The position numbers and the translations under genes were made by a program. Shown in pieces: positions 15,906 to 24,324 of a DNA stretch of 64,000 nt. Within the stretch, counting starts at the first letter, position 1. Every line of letters begins with the position of its first letter. The notes under the pieces were generated by a model, which saw nothing but the letters and a program-made list of their open reading frames with translations, was not told the origin of the DNA and did no database searches. Source of the DNA: JACDAN01 sp963842235 (GTDB lineage: Bacteria > Actinomycetota > Thermoleophilia > Gaiellales > Gaiellaceae); NCBI GenBank assembly GCA_963842235.1, contig CAWJFT010000001.1, forward strand, positions 620,001 to 684,000, written 5' to 3'.

Positions 15906-17557
15906 CAGGGGCCCTTTCTGATCGGGATGGAGACGGTCGTGGTCAGCGCCTCGAACTCGCCCCGGCGCGCCTCGACGCGAAGCTGCCAGTCGCCGGCGAG
16001 CGCGAGCTGCGCCCCATGGACCGCGTAGTGACCGGGCGCCAGTGGATGCGCCGGGAACCGAAGCGGACCGAGGTTCTGGCTCGGCAGCGACGCTGCGAGA
16101 TTCAGCTCGTCGACGTCAGCCGGCCGTCCGGAGCGGTCGGTCAGGTAGACATGGATGATGTTCAGGCCGGTCGTCGCAGGGTCGGCGACGACGTTCGCCT
16201 CCAGCCCGCCGAGCGCCGCGGTGGTCGCGTAGGGACCGCTCGGCGCGACGCTGGCGCGCGCCGGCGGTTCGGTCACGAGCACCGAGGTGACGCCGACGAT
16301 CGCGACGACGATCGCAAGCTCGGCGCCGGCCATCTGGAGGAAGCGACGCCGTTCGGCGACGGACGCAACGGCGTTTCGCAACCGCGGAACCGCGAACCGG
16401 TTGTTGTAGGCGCCCAGCGCGAGCACCGGCAGGACGAGCGCGATCTTGGCCAGCAGTAGCAGCCCGTAGGTCGTGTCCCACAGCCCGCGCCAGCTGCCGA
16501 CCTCCTCGTACGCGTTGAACGTTCCGGCGACGAGCAGGACGGCCACGGATAAAACCGCGAGCCGAGAGAACAAGGGCACTGCCCGCGAGGCAAGCGGCCA
16601 GCGGTCGGTGCCGGCTGCGAGGAGCGCGATGACGACGAAGGCGAGCCCTCCGGTCCAGACGGCGCCTGCGGCAACATGGGCGAGGTCGGCGACCAGGGTG
16701 AGCCCGCCTCTCACGCTTGCGTGGCCCGACAGCGACGGAGTCACTGCAAGCGCGAGCGCCGGGGCAACGAGCAGCGTGGCCACCCGACCGCCGGGCCGTC
16801 TCGTCGCGACGAATGCAATGGCTCCGACGGCCGTCGCGAGCGCCGCCTGAAGGAGCCAGACCTTGCCGAACCGCGTGTCGAGCACGCTTCTGAAGCTCGT
16901 CCAGGTGGCAGCCTCGGAGAGCCCGAACCCGCCGCCCTTCGCTCCCTGGAGAACGATTCCGGCAAGCGCGATCACGGCAAGCAAACCTGCCCACACGCCG
17001 AGAACGGTCAGGAGTCGCGCCCTGAGCGGAGAGGCAGCCGACCGGAGCGGATAGGCGAGCGCGACGGCCCCGCCGATCACGAGCAGAAGCAGCGCGAAGT
17101 CGAAGAAGCGGACGATCGTGAAGAGGACGTCGACGCTCCGCGGCGTCCCGCCTCCGAGCACCTCGGCTGCGACGCCGCCCGAGTTCGCTCCAGGAGCGCC
17201 GACGTGGAAGACGAACGCGCCGGAAACCGGGTGCGAGTCGGCCGAGACGACTCGCCAGGTGGCCGTGTACGTCCCGTCGGCAAGCCGGCGACCGATTCCG
17301 ACCTTGACCGTCTTCTCGTCCGGGCGCGCCACTCGGTCGTTGTCGACCCGCTTTGCCCGCGAGTCGTAGACGCGCACCGACCCGAACGCGCTCTCGACCG
17401 GTTCGTTGAAGCGCAGGACAACCGACTTCGGTGCCTTGTCGACGATCGCGTCGTTCGCAGGCGTGGACGACACCAGGATGGCGTGCGCAGACGCGATCGG
17501 CACGACGGCGAGCGCCGTGAACAGCACTGCAGCGAGATAGCTCGCCCGGACTTTCAT
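15905..17557 (-). CDS. CopC-CopD fusion, copper resistance/uptake protein (YcnJ-like)
   Basis: 550 residues from the ATG at 17557, chosen because AAGGAG lies five bases upstream and a signal peptide follows directly. The CopC domain begins HAILVSSTPAND after cleavage and contains DSHPVSGAFVFHVG, giving the His-Asp-His Cu(II) site. The CopD part (about residues 150-440) has around eight membrane helices with HASVRGG and HVAAGAVWTGG His positions. A C-terminal exported domain of about 100 residues (YtkA-like: GLNIIHVYLTDRSGRP, PGHYAVHGAQLALAGDW) completes the protein. Such fusions move copper across the membrane. Confidence 0.9.
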   Translation of the reverse strand: MKVRASYLAAVLFTALAVVPIASAHAILVSSTPANDAIVDKAPKSVVLRFNEPVESAFGSVRVYDSRAKRVDNDRVARPDEKTVKVGIGRRLADGTYTATWRVVSADSHPVSGAFVFHVGAPGANSGGVAAEVLGGGTPRSVDVLFTIVRFFDFALLLLVIGGAVALAYPLRSAASPLRARLLTVLGVWAGLLAVIALAGIVLQGAKGGGFGLSEAATWTSFRSVLDTRFGKVWLLQAALATAVGAIAFVATRRPGGRVATLLVAPALALAVTPSLSGHASVRGGLTLVADLAHVAAGAVWTGGLAFVVIALLAAGTDRWPLASRAVPLFSRLAVLSVAVLLVAGTFNAYEEVGSWRGLWDTTYGLLLLAKIALVLPVLALGAYNNRFAVPRLRNAVASVAERRRFLQMAGAELAIVVAIVGVTSVLVTEPPARASVAPSGPYATTAALGGLEANVVADPATTGLNIIHVYLTDRSGRPADVDELNLAASLPSQNLGPLRFPAHPLAPGHYAVHGAQLALAGDWQLRVEARRGEFEALTTTVSIPIRKGP

Positions 17558-17610
17558 TCGCTCCTTCTTCTTCGAATCGGACCGCATGGTTGGATGCGGC
17601 CCCTCACTGC

Positions 17611-18192
17611 TCAGAAGGAGGGGACGGGGGGCCCGCGCTCGCTCCACCCCTGCGACGAGACTGCGAGCGCGGGGAGGAGGTCCTCAGCCGGACGGCAGAG
17701 TGCGACCGCGGCGAGGCGATCGCGAGGCTGTTCGGCGAGGGCACGGCCGAGCTCGTCGGCCGCCTGGGCGAGGAGCCAGGCCAGGCCGAGCGCGATGACT
17801 GCGAGTGGAAGCTGGAGCGCAAGCCCGATCAGAACCGCCGGCTCGGTCAGCGTCCCCGCATGAACGTGACCCGAGTGGAGAAGCCGCTCCGTGAGCTCCT
17901 GGACGACGAACGCGACGGGCGGAAGAAGCGCGAAGAGCCACGGCGGCGATGCGGCCTTGCAGTCGCCCTTGAGAGCAGCTCGGATGCGTCCGATCAGCGA
18001 GGCTGCAATCAGCGTGAGGCCGATGGCCAGCAGGAGCGGGGCGTAGGCGAAGTACCCGTGTCCGCTGTCCTCGAGGAGATGCGCGCGGGCGTCTGGGTCG
18101 GCCACGGCCCAGCGATAGCCGAGCGAATGGCCCGCGAGGAGGCTCAGGACGAGCAAAGGCGCCGTCAATACCAGGGACAACCGGCCCTTCAT
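17611..18192 (-). CDS. Polytopic membrane protein at the head of the copper operon
   Basis: 193 residues with four to five predicted membrane helices (about residues 6-24, 48-66, 88-106, 120-150). Possible metal ligands are HSLGYRW, SGHGYF and LLHSGHVHAG, the last just before a helix. It ends GWSERGPPVPSF. The ATG at 18192 begins MKGRLSLVLTAPLLVL. It probably forms one operon with the CopC-CopD gene 53 bp downstream, so a role in copper handling is likely but unproven. I know of no named family. Confidence 0.65.
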   Translation of the reverse strand: MKGRLSLVLTAPLLVLSLLAGHSLGYRWAVADPDARAHLLEDSGHGYFAYAPLLLAIGLTLIAASLIGRIRAALKGDCKAASPPWLFALLPPVAFVVQELTERLLHSGHVHAGTLTEPAVLIGLALQLPLAVIALGLAWLLAQAADELGRALAEQPRDRLAAVALCRPAEDLLPALAVSSQGWSERGPPVPSF

Positions 18193-18262
18193 GGCCCACA
18201 TGCTACGGCCTCCTGAGGCGGGGGAGAAGGAGCGCGGCCTTCCCTTGGAATCCGCCTGAGGG

Positions 18263-18274
18263 TAGAACACCACC
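18263..18274 (+). promoter_or_regulatory. Putative leaderless -10 box
   Basis: TAGAAC (18263-18268) ends 6 nt before the GTG start of the stress protein at 18275; no Shine-Dalgarno sequence is present. Confidence 0.4.
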
Positions 18275-18715
18275 GTGGAAACCATCGTCGTCGGGATCGA
18301 CGGTTCGGATGCCTCGAAGCAGGCCCTCCGCTGGGCGATCGAGGAGGCGCGCGTCCACGGCGCACGAGTGACCGCGCTGTACGCGTGGGAGCCGCCGGCG
18401 CCCGTGCCGGAGGTTGGGCCCATGCCGGCGATCGACCTCGTCGACTTCGTCGGAGAGTTTCGCGGCGCCGCCGAGAAGCGGGTGGCCGACATGGTCGAGG
18501 AAGTCGTCGGCGGCGACACGTCGGTCACCGTGGAGCCGGTCGCGGTCGAGGGCTCGCCGGCCGAGGCGCTGATCGACGCAACGCGCAACGCAGACCTCGT
18601 CGTCGTCGGCTCCCGCGGCCACGGCGGTTTCACGTCGCTCTTGCTGGGCTCGGTCAGCCACCAGGTGGCTCAGCATGCTTCGTGCCCGGTCGTGATCCAC
18701 CGCGCGCGTCAGTAG
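18275..18715 (+). CDS. Universal stress protein (UspA family, ATP-binding type)
   Basis: A single Usp domain of 146 residues. It starts IVVGIDGSDASKQALRWA and carries the complete nucleotide motif VVGSRGHGGFTSLLLGSVS (G-x2-G-x9-GS), so it should bind ATP, unlike the degenerate copy at 5279-5668. It begins with GTG and is divergent from the copper operon. Usp proteins help survival under starvation, hypoxia or oxidative stress; the specific trigger is unknown. Confidence 0.9.
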   Translation: METIVVGIDGSDASKQALRWAIEEARVHGARVTALYAWEPPAPVPEVGPMPAIDLVDFVGEFRGAAEKRVADMVEEVVGGDTSVTVEPVAVEGSPAEALIDATRNADLVVVGSRGHGGFTSLLLGSVSHQVAQHASCPVVIHRARQ

Positions 18716-18730
18716 CGTGAGCCGGCGGCG

Positions 18731-19675
18731 TTAGCGCAGGGGCTGCCAGTCCAAGTAGGCGTAGTCGAGCCCGCCGACCGTGAGCCGCTTCGGCTGCGTG
18801 CCGTCGGCGTTCATGACGTTGACGTCCACCTTCTTGGAATGGTGTCTGACGTAGGCGATTCGCCTGCCGTCGGGAGACCAGGCCGGCCAGGAATACCGGC
18901 CCGAATCCTTTGTGAGCCGTCGAAGCCCCGTGCCGTCGGCGCGGATCGTGTAGATGTCCTGTCGTCCTCGGAAGCTCCGCGCGAAGGCGATCTGGTTTCC
19001 ATCAGGAGACCACTCGGGCATTGAGTCATGGCCGGAGGAGGTGTCCCCGACCGGTGGGACGGTCAGGCGCCGCTCGTTCGTTCCATCCTGGTCCATCACC
19101 CAGATCTCGTCGGTCCCGTAGGGCCCTCCCTTGGGGTTGGAACGAACGAAGGCGATCGTCTCGCCGTCCGGCGACCATGCGGGGATGCCTCCGTCGGTGG
19201 TCAGCCTGTGGGCGCCGGTCCCGTTGACGTTCATGACCCAGAGCCCGAACTTGCCCGACTGGCGATTGCTCTCGAACGCGATGCGCCGACCGTCCGGCGA
19301 CCACGCCAGCTGGTCGTCGATCCACCGGTCGTGCGTCACCCGCCGAAAGCCGGTGCCGTTCGGGCGCATGACATAGATCTCGTACGCGCGCTCGGTGCTG
19401 GGCTGCGAACGATTGCTGATGTACGCGAGCCACTTTCCGTCGGGAGACCACCGCGGATACCGCTCGAAGGCGCGCCGGTGGGTGATACGCCGCTTCCGAG
19501 TCCCGTCCGCGCGCATGAGGTGGAGCTCGTAGTCGCCGTTCCGAACCTGCAGGCTCGAGAAGACGAGCTCGCCGTTCCGGCGCGGAACCGCGTTTCCGCT
19601 CGAAGTCGCCCCCGCGGCGAAAACAGCGAACGCCAACGACCCGAGCACACCGACCAGCAGAAACCGCGACACCAT
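18731..19675 (-). CDS. Secreted TolB-like beta-propeller protein (PD40 repeats)
   Basis: About 314 residues. A signal peptide (MVSRFLLVGVLGSLAFAVFA) is followed by about six PD40/TolB repeats, each with the core pattern WSPDGxxIAF/Y and MxADGT or MNxNGT: PRWSPDGKWLAY, LAWSPDGRRIAF, PAWSPDGETIAF, PEWSPDGNQIAF, PAWSPDGRRIAY. It forms a six-bladed propeller outside the membrane and probably binds proteins or polysaccharide. The ATG at 19675 is preferred over the TTG at 19684 because TAGCTT lies 7 nt upstream. There is no Tol-Pal context, so this is not a TolB of a Gram-negative system. Confidence 0.83.
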   Translation of the reverse strand: MVSRFLLVGVLGSLAFAVFAAGATSSGNAVPRRNGELVFSSLQVRNGDYELHLMRADGTRKRRITHRRAFERYPRWSPDGKWLAYISNRSQPSTERAYEIYVMRPNGTGFRRVTHDRWIDDQLAWSPDGRRIAFESNRQSGKFGLWVMNVNGTGAHRLTTDGGIPAWSPDGETIAFVRSNPKGGPYGTDEIWVMDQDGTNERRLTVPPVGDTSSGHDSMPEWSPDGNQIAFARSFRGRQDIYTIRADGTGLRRLTKDSGRYSWPAWSPDGRRIAYVRHHSKKVDVNVMNADGTQPKRLTVGGLDYAYLDWQPLR

Positions 19676-19758
19676 GTCGTCCAAGCTAGCAACAGAAAAG
19701 TGCAGTTTTGCTAGGAAACGATGCGGGAACGGTAAAGCTCGGAGGTTCGCCCAACCCG

Positions 19759-20385
19759 CTAGGGCAGCAGCTTGATCGCGCTGGCACCGCCGAGGCCGAG
19801 CGGCTCCTGGATGGCGATGTGGAGAAACTCGAGCTGCTCGAGCTGGCGCGCCCGCCGCAACGGGCCGACGTCGATCGGTCGCAGCCCTCCGCTCTCGACG
19901 AGCGACGCGACCTTCTGCTTCGCGGTGTCGTCGTCCCCGGCGATGAACACGTCGACTTGCTGTCCGGCCACCTCGCCCTTCGCGAGCACCCTCGCGAACA
20001 CCGTGTTGAACGCCTTCACGACCGGCGTTCCGGACGGCACGAGCTTGGCCGTCTCCTCGGCCGAAGAGGTATCGGGCGGGATCGCGAGACCGTCCATGGT
20101 CTCGAAGTCGATCGGATTCGCGATGTCGACCACGACCTTGCCGGCGAGCTGGTCGCCGTACTCCTCGATCGCCGGAGCGATGCTCGGGTAGTAGAGGGCG
20201 AGCACGACGATCTCACCGCCGATCGAGCTCTTGTCGACGGCCGTTGCGGAGTCGCCGAGGTCGCCCGCGAGCGACTGCGCATCCGCGGGGTCGTTGTCGA
20301 TGATCTCGACCTCGTGCCCGCCTGCGACCGCGCGGGTCCCGATGCCGCGTCCCATGTTCCCTGCTCCGATGATCGTGACTTTCAT
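19759..20385 (-). CDS. F420H2:NADP oxidoreductase-like NAD(P)-binding protein
   Basis: A 208-residue Rossmann protein starting MKVTIIGAGNMGRGIGTRAV, with FNTVFARVLAKG and DVFIAGDDDTAKQKVASLV further on. The fold and length match NpdG-type reductases (pyrroline-5-carboxylate-reductase-like N-terminus), which move hydride between F420 and NADP or act on related substrates. The start at 20385 is fixed by AAGGAGG eight bases upstream. It lies alone, convergent with nothing close. Confidence 0.85.
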   Translation of the reverse strand: MKVTIIGAGNMGRGIGTRAVAGGHEVEIIDNDPADAQSLAGDLGDSATAVDKSSIGGEIVVLALYYPSIAPAIEEYGDQLAGKVVVDIANPIDFETMDGLAIPPDTSSAEETAKLVPSGTPVVKAFNTVFARVLAKGEVAGQQVDVFIAGDDDTAKQKVASLVESGGLRPIDVGPLRRARQLEQLEFLHIAIQEPLGLGGASAIKLLP

Positions 20386-20703
20386 TCGAGTCCTCCTTCG
20401 CTGTCTCGCTCCAGCACTTGGCACTACCTACCCAAAGTGCTAACGATGCGATCGTGGTCAGTTTCAACGAGGGTCTACATGCTTTGAGCACCTGCGTCGC
20501 CCGACACCGGAGGCCGTCTCTGTCCTGATCCGCCAGCCGAGGAGGGGTTCTCTTCTGAACGTCGAGCACACGACCATGCGGCGGACAATCATTTTCAGGC
20601 TCGCCTGCGGCCTCTGGCCGGCTGACGCCGAACGACTCCTGGACGGCGTCCCCGCAACTCAATCGCAACCGGCCCTCACAGGGTGGGGAGAGAGGAGCGA
20701 TCG
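20386..20703. other. 318-bp intergenic spacer with one inverted repeat
   Basis: Divergent promoter region between the oxidoreductase and MmpL genes. AGCACTT (20413-20419) and AAGTGCT (20435-20441) form a perfect 7-bp inverted repeat 28 bp upstream of the oxidoreductase start, a plausible repressor site. I see no tRNA, small RNA or convincing reading frame in the rest. Confidence 0.5.
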
Positions 20704-22920
20704 ATGAGTTCACCAGAGAAGCGCAACGTGGCGGCCCGGATGGGCCACTGGAGCGCGACACATCACAAGAGGGCGATCTGGGGCTGGCTCGGCTTCGTCC
20801 TCCTGGCCTTTGCGATCGGCCAGGTAGCGGGATTGCAGTCGCTCAAGCCCGAGGACACCGGCGTCGGCGAGTCGGGCCGGATGGACCGGCTCCTCGGCGA
20901 CGAGTTCGAGACGCCCGCGGTCGAGCGGGTCATGATCCAGTCGGAGGCGCAGAAGGCGAGCTCTCCGGCCTTCAAAGCGGTGATCACGGACGTCGTCTCG
21001 CGCATGGACGCGCAGAAGGACGTCGCGAGCATCGAGTCGCCTCTGCAGCCCCTCAACGCGAACCTGATCTCGGCCGACGGGCACACGGCGCTCGTCGACC
21101 TGAAGATCGCCGGTGACCCCGATAATGCGGTCGACAAGATCGGCCCGATCGCCGACGAGGTGAAGGCCGCCGCGGCGGCCAACGCAGGCTTCGACATCGA
21201 GAGCTTCGGCGTCACCGCCGAGGAGCAGGTGGACCAGGCGTTCGCCGACGATCTCGCGAAGGCCGGGCTGCTCTCGATCCCGGTCACGCTGATCATCCTG
21301 CTCATCGCCTTCGGGAGCCTGGTCGCGGCCGGCATTCCGCTGCTCCTGGCGCTGAGCGCCGTGCTGGGAACGATGGGTCTGCTTGCGCTCTTCAGCCACG
21401 CGTTGCCGTTCGACGAGTCGATCGGGGCGCTCGTCCTCCTGATCGGCCTCGCCGTGGGCGTGGACTACTCGATGTTCTACTTGAAGCGCGAGCGGGAGGA
21501 GCGTGCCCGAGGTCGCACGGAGCAAGGCTCGCTCGAGGTGGCGGCGGCGACATCCGGCCGCTCGGTGCTGATCTCCGGGCTCACGGTGATGATCGCGATG
21601 GCAGGCATGTTCCTCACCGGCGATCCGACGTTCACGGGCTTTGGCCTGGCGACGATGACGGTCGTCGCGGTCGCCGTAATCGGGTCCCTGACCGTCCTCC
21701 CCGCCCTGCTGTCCTGGCTCGGCGACCGCGTCGAGAAGGTGCACGTCCCGTTCGTCGGACGGTCCCGGCGGCAGGACGGCGAGGGACGGATCTGGAGCGC
21801 GATCCTCACGCCCGTGCTGCGTCACCCGATCCTGGCGATCATCATCGCGGCGACGCCGCTCGTGGCGCTCGGGCTCGTCGCCTCGACCATGAAGCTCGCG
21901 CAGCCTGGCCCGGAGACGTTCCCGGACAGCTTGCCCGCTGTGCAGACGTACAAGAAGCTCCAGCAAGCATTCCCCGGTGGCGAGGTCCCGGCTGAGGTCG
22001 TGGTCAAGGCGGAGGACGTGACGACGCCGGCGATCCAGGAGGCGATCGGCCAGATGAAGTGGCGCGCCCTCGTCTACGCGGGCATGCGGGAGCCGATCAC
22101 GACGGACATCAACGACAAGCACACGATCGCGGTCGTCTCGATCCCGGTTCCCGACAAGGCGACGGATGACAAGGCGAAGGCCGCGGTGGCCTCGCTCCGC
22201 GACGAGGTGCTGCCGACGTCGATCGGCCTCCTCGGCGACGAAGTCGACGACTACGGCGTCACGGGGTGGACCGCCCAGTCCGTGGACTTCAACCAGCTGA
22301 TGAGGTCGAAGGCGCCGCTCGTCTTCGGGTTCGTGCTGATCTTCGCCTTCATCCTGCTGCTCCTGACGTTCAGGTCGATCGTCATCCCGATCAAGGCGAT
22401 CATCCTGAACCTGCTCTCGGTGGCGGCGGCCTACGGGATCCTCGTGCTGGTCTTCCAGGGCGGCGTCGGCAAGGACATCCTCGGGTTCACGTATGAGGAC
22501 GGCGTGGTCGCATTCCTGCCGATCTTCCTGTTCGTGATCCTCTTCGGGCTCTCGATGGACTACCACGTGTTCATCCTCAGCCGCGTCCGCGAAAGCTATG
22601 ACAGCGGGATGAAGACGGAGGATGCCGTGGCGCACGGGATCAAGGCCACCGCGGGCGTCGTCACGAGCGCCGCGCTCGTGATGGTGTGCGTCTTCGCGGT
22701 CTTCGGAACGCTCAAGATCCTCTTCCTGAAGGAGTTCGGGGTCGGGCTCGCGGCGGCGATCCTGATCGACGCGACGATCATCCGGGGCGTCCTGCTGCCC
22801 GCGTCGATGAAGCTGCTCGGCGACTGGAACTGGTACCTGCCGAGCTGGCTCGGGTGGCTCCCGAAGATCGGATACGAGGAGAAGGCTCCCAAGGCACCGG
22901 CGGTGACGCCGACGACATAA
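20704..22920 (+). CDS. MmpL-type RND transporter
   Basis: 738 residues in two repeats, each with one helix, a large external loop and a five-helix bundle. The helix-4 proton-relay motifs are GLAVGVDYSMFYLKRERE (first half) and FGLSMDYHVFILSRVRES (second half), both with the Asp-Tyr pair. MMPL proteins export lipids or hydrophobic compounds by proton exchange; the substrate is unknown. The start at 20704 follows GAGAGGAG. The hydrolase pseudogene begins 10 bp downstream, so the two once formed an operon. Confidence 0.9.
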   Translation: MSSPEKRNVAARMGHWSATHHKRAIWGWLGFVLLAFAIGQVAGLQSLKPEDTGVGESGRMDRLLGDEFETPAVERVMIQSEAQKASSPAFKAVITDVVSRMDAQKDVASIESPLQPLNANLISADGHTALVDLKIAGDPDNAVDKIGPIADEVKAAAAANAGFDIESFGVTAEEQVDQAFADDLAKAGLLSIPVTLIILLIAFGSLVAAGIPLLLALSAVLGTMGLLALFSHALPFDESIGALVLLIGLAVGVDYSMFYLKREREERARGRTEQGSLEVAAATSGRSVLISGLTVMIAMAGMFLTGDPTFTGFGLATMTVVAVAVIGSLTVLPALLSWLGDRVEKVHVPFVGRSRRQDGEGRIWSAILTPVLRHPILAIIIAATPLVALGLVASTMKLAQPGPETFPDSLPAVQTYKKLQQAFPGGEVPAEVVVKAEDVTTPAIQEAIGQMKWRALVYAGMREPITTDINDKHTIAVVSIPVPDKATDDKAKAAVASLRDEVLPTSIGLLGDEVDDYGVTGWTAQSVDFNQLMRSKAPLVFGFVLIFAFILLLLTFRSIVIPIKAIILNLLSVAAAYGILVLVFQGGVGKDILGFTYEDGVVAFLPIFLFVILFGLSMDYHVFILSRVRESYDSGMKTEDAVAHGIKATAGVVTSAALVMVCVFAVFGTLKILFLKEFGVGLAAAILIDATIIRGVLLPASMKLLGDWNWYLPSWLGWLPKIGYEEKAPKAPAVTPTT

Positions 22921-22930
22921 GGAGCGAGTC

Positions 22931-23525
22931 GTGGAGGGTCGCGAGTACCCGCTGTTCGCTGTCGGCGTCGGGCTCGCGATCCTTCACGTCCTCGACGACA
23001 CGTTCGTCGGGCGACAGGCCGGCACGTCGCTCGGCGACGAGCTCTTCGCCGGCGTCGTCCTCGTAGGAATCCTCGTTGGCGCGCTTCTCGCCTATCCGCG
23101 TTTGTGCGCGGGTCTGCGGCCCGACGTCCGTGACGGCAGGGTCGGCGGAGTCGGTCTCTCGGCGGGCGCCGAGGCGCTGATCGAGGCTGCCGCTCGACGT
23201 ACCGGGAAGCGTCGCGAAGTGGTTGCAGCTGCCGTACACCTGGACGATGTTCGCCGCGACGCAGGTGCTCTCAGGCGAGTCCCAGATTCGGTCGGTCGGC
23301 GACTTCGTCGGGGACGCCGAGCCGGGCCGCATCATGCTCATCGCCGCCGGCCACGGCCTGGGCGCTGAGGAGGAGCTCAACCCGATCTGGGCTAGGCGTG
23401 CGGGCGATCGCGTGCAGCTGTGGGAGCTGCCCGAGGGCAAACACACGGCCGCGATCGAGGAGCAGCCGCGGGAGTACGAGCGGCGCGTCGTCGGCTTCTT
23501 CGACCGGCGCTTGCTCAGGAGGTGA
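22931..23525 (+). pseudogene. Decayed membrane-anchored alpha/beta hydrolase
   Basis: Three remnants are readable. 22931-23110 encodes an N-terminal membrane region (MEGREYPLFAVGVGLAILHV through LLAYPRLCAG). 23113-23193 in the same frame encodes a nucleophile-elbow segment (RPDVRDGRVGGVGLSAGAEA). From about 23193 another frame gives LDVPGSVAKWLQLPYTW, GRIMLIAAGHGLGAEEELN and YERRVVGFFDRRLL, the C-terminal part with the catalytic His. Intact relatives of this layout have roughly 150-200 extra residues between the first two pieces and about 20 more at the frame change. The GTG at 22931 still has GGAGCG upstream. A gene this badly damaged cannot be explained by one sequencing error. Confidence 0.75.
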
Positions 23526-23880
23526 TCAGCGCCCGAACGGCCGCGTCGAGGTCTGCGCAGACCTCGTCGGCCACGTAGACGGTCCAGGGATGGGGCTCCC
23601 TTCCGCCCGTGTAGGCCACTACGTGCTTTCCCAATCCGTGGGCGTACCACGCCTCCATCGCTGTGCCCTCGTCCGGGACGCTGAAGTCGGCGAGCACGGC
23701 GTCGCAGGAGCGAATGTCCTCGAGGTCGCCTTCGACGATCTCGGCCTCGTGCCCTTTCGTCCTTCCGCGGAAATCGCGGCGGAACGGATCGACGGGCTCG
23801 AAGCCGGCGTCTCGAAGGAGCGCCTCGGCTCGTCTGCGGTAGTCGTCGGCGCTGGGCGGCCCGGCGAGGTACACGCGCAT
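23515..23880 (-). CDS. Nucleoside 2-deoxyribosyltransferase-like protein
   Basis: 121 residues starting MRVYLAGPPSADDYRRRAEA (the LAGP/F motif of the family), with DLEDIRSCDAVLADFSVPDEGTAMEAWYAHGLGK. The catalytic Glu of the family lies in GTAMEAWYA (Gly-Thr-x-x-Glu). These enzymes transfer deoxyribose between bases or hydrolyse modified nucleosides. It starts with ATG at 23880, and its -10 box overlaps that of the divergent queF. Its end overlaps the hydrolase pseudogene by 11 bp. Confidence 0.85.
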   Translation of the reverse strand: MRVYLAGPPSADDYRRRAEALLRDAGFEPVDPFRRDFRGRTKGHEAEIVEGDLEDIRSCDAVLADFSVPDEGTAMEAWYAHGLGKHVVAYTGGREPHPWTVYVADEVCADLDAAVRALITS

Positions 23881-23898
23881 CGCGCCTACAGTACGTAC
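23881..23898. promoter_or_regulatory. 18-bp divergent promoter with overlapping -10 boxes
   Basis: On the plus strand TACAGT (23887-23892) ends 6 nt before the queF ATG. On the minus strand TACTGT (23893-23888) ends 7 nt before the deoxyribosyltransferase ATG. The two hexamers share five bases, so polymerase could serve only one gene at a time. Confidence 0.5.
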
Positions 23899-24282
23899 AT
23901 GGAGACCGAGCGCCGTTCGAACGAGTTCGTCGCCCTCGGCCATGCCGGCTCCGAGCACTACGTCGGCCTCGAGACCTTTCCGAACCCGGGCGTCTCCCAG
24001 GTCGAGATGACGAGCGACGAGCTCACCGCGCTGTGTCCGGTCACCGGGCAGCCAGACCTCTACACGGCGACGATCGAGTACCAGCCCGCCGAGCTCTGTC
24101 TCGAATCGAAGTCGCTGAAGCTCTACCTGAGCGGCTACCGAGACCAGGGACACTTCTGCGAGGCGCTCGCTGTCAAGATCCGCGACGACGTCGCCGCCGC
24201 GCTCGAGCTTCCGCTGGATCGCGTGCTCGTGCGGCTGACGCAGAAGGCGCGCGGCGGAATCACGATCACCGCGACTTCCTAA
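23899..24282 (+). CDS. queF: NADPH-dependent 7-cyano-7-deazaguanine reductase QueF
   Basis: 127 residues, the short unimodular type. It shows the catalytic Cys46 in LCPVTGQPD with Asp53, and the family motif ESKSLKLYL (68-76) followed by FCEALAVKI. It reduces preQ0 to preQ1 with NADPH in queuosine synthesis. No queC, queD or queE is in the window, so precursor supply must be elsewhere. The transcript is probably leaderless and ends at the strong hairpin just downstream. Confidence 0.95.
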   Translation: METERRSNEFVALGHAGSEHYVGLETFPNPGVSQVEMTSDELTALCPVTGQPDLYTATIEYQPAELCLESKSLKLYLSGYRDQGHFCEALAVKIRDDVAAALELPLDRVLVRLTQKARGGITITATS

Positions 24283-24287
24283 GCTCG

Positions 24288-24316
24288 AGGTGGGCCGCCC
24301 GAGGGGCGGCCCACCT
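24288..24316. terminator. Bidirectional terminator between queF and chitinase
   Basis: A perfect 13-bp stem: AGGTGGGCCGCCC (24288-24300), loop GAG, then GGGCGGCCCACCT (24304-24316). It lies between convergent genes. No long T run follows, as is common in GC-rich genomes. Confidence 0.85.
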
Positions 24317-24324
24317 CAGTTCGC

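Noticed and set aside
18731..19675. Assignment of the PD40 protein as Tol-Pal TolB
   Set aside because: No tolA, tolQ, tolR or pal nearby, and the organism does not look like a Gram-negative with that system; only the repeat fold is shared.
20213..20761. Minus-strand frame spanning the oxidoreductase N-terminus and the spacer
   Set aside because: It is out of frame with the oxidoreductase and has no motif; the spacer looks regulatory.
20710..22635. A 641-codon open frame on the minus strand across the MmpL gene
   Set aside because: It is a GC-rich antisense shadow: its translation is low-complexity Arg, Asp, Glu and His with no domain, whereas the plus-strand frame is a clear transporter.
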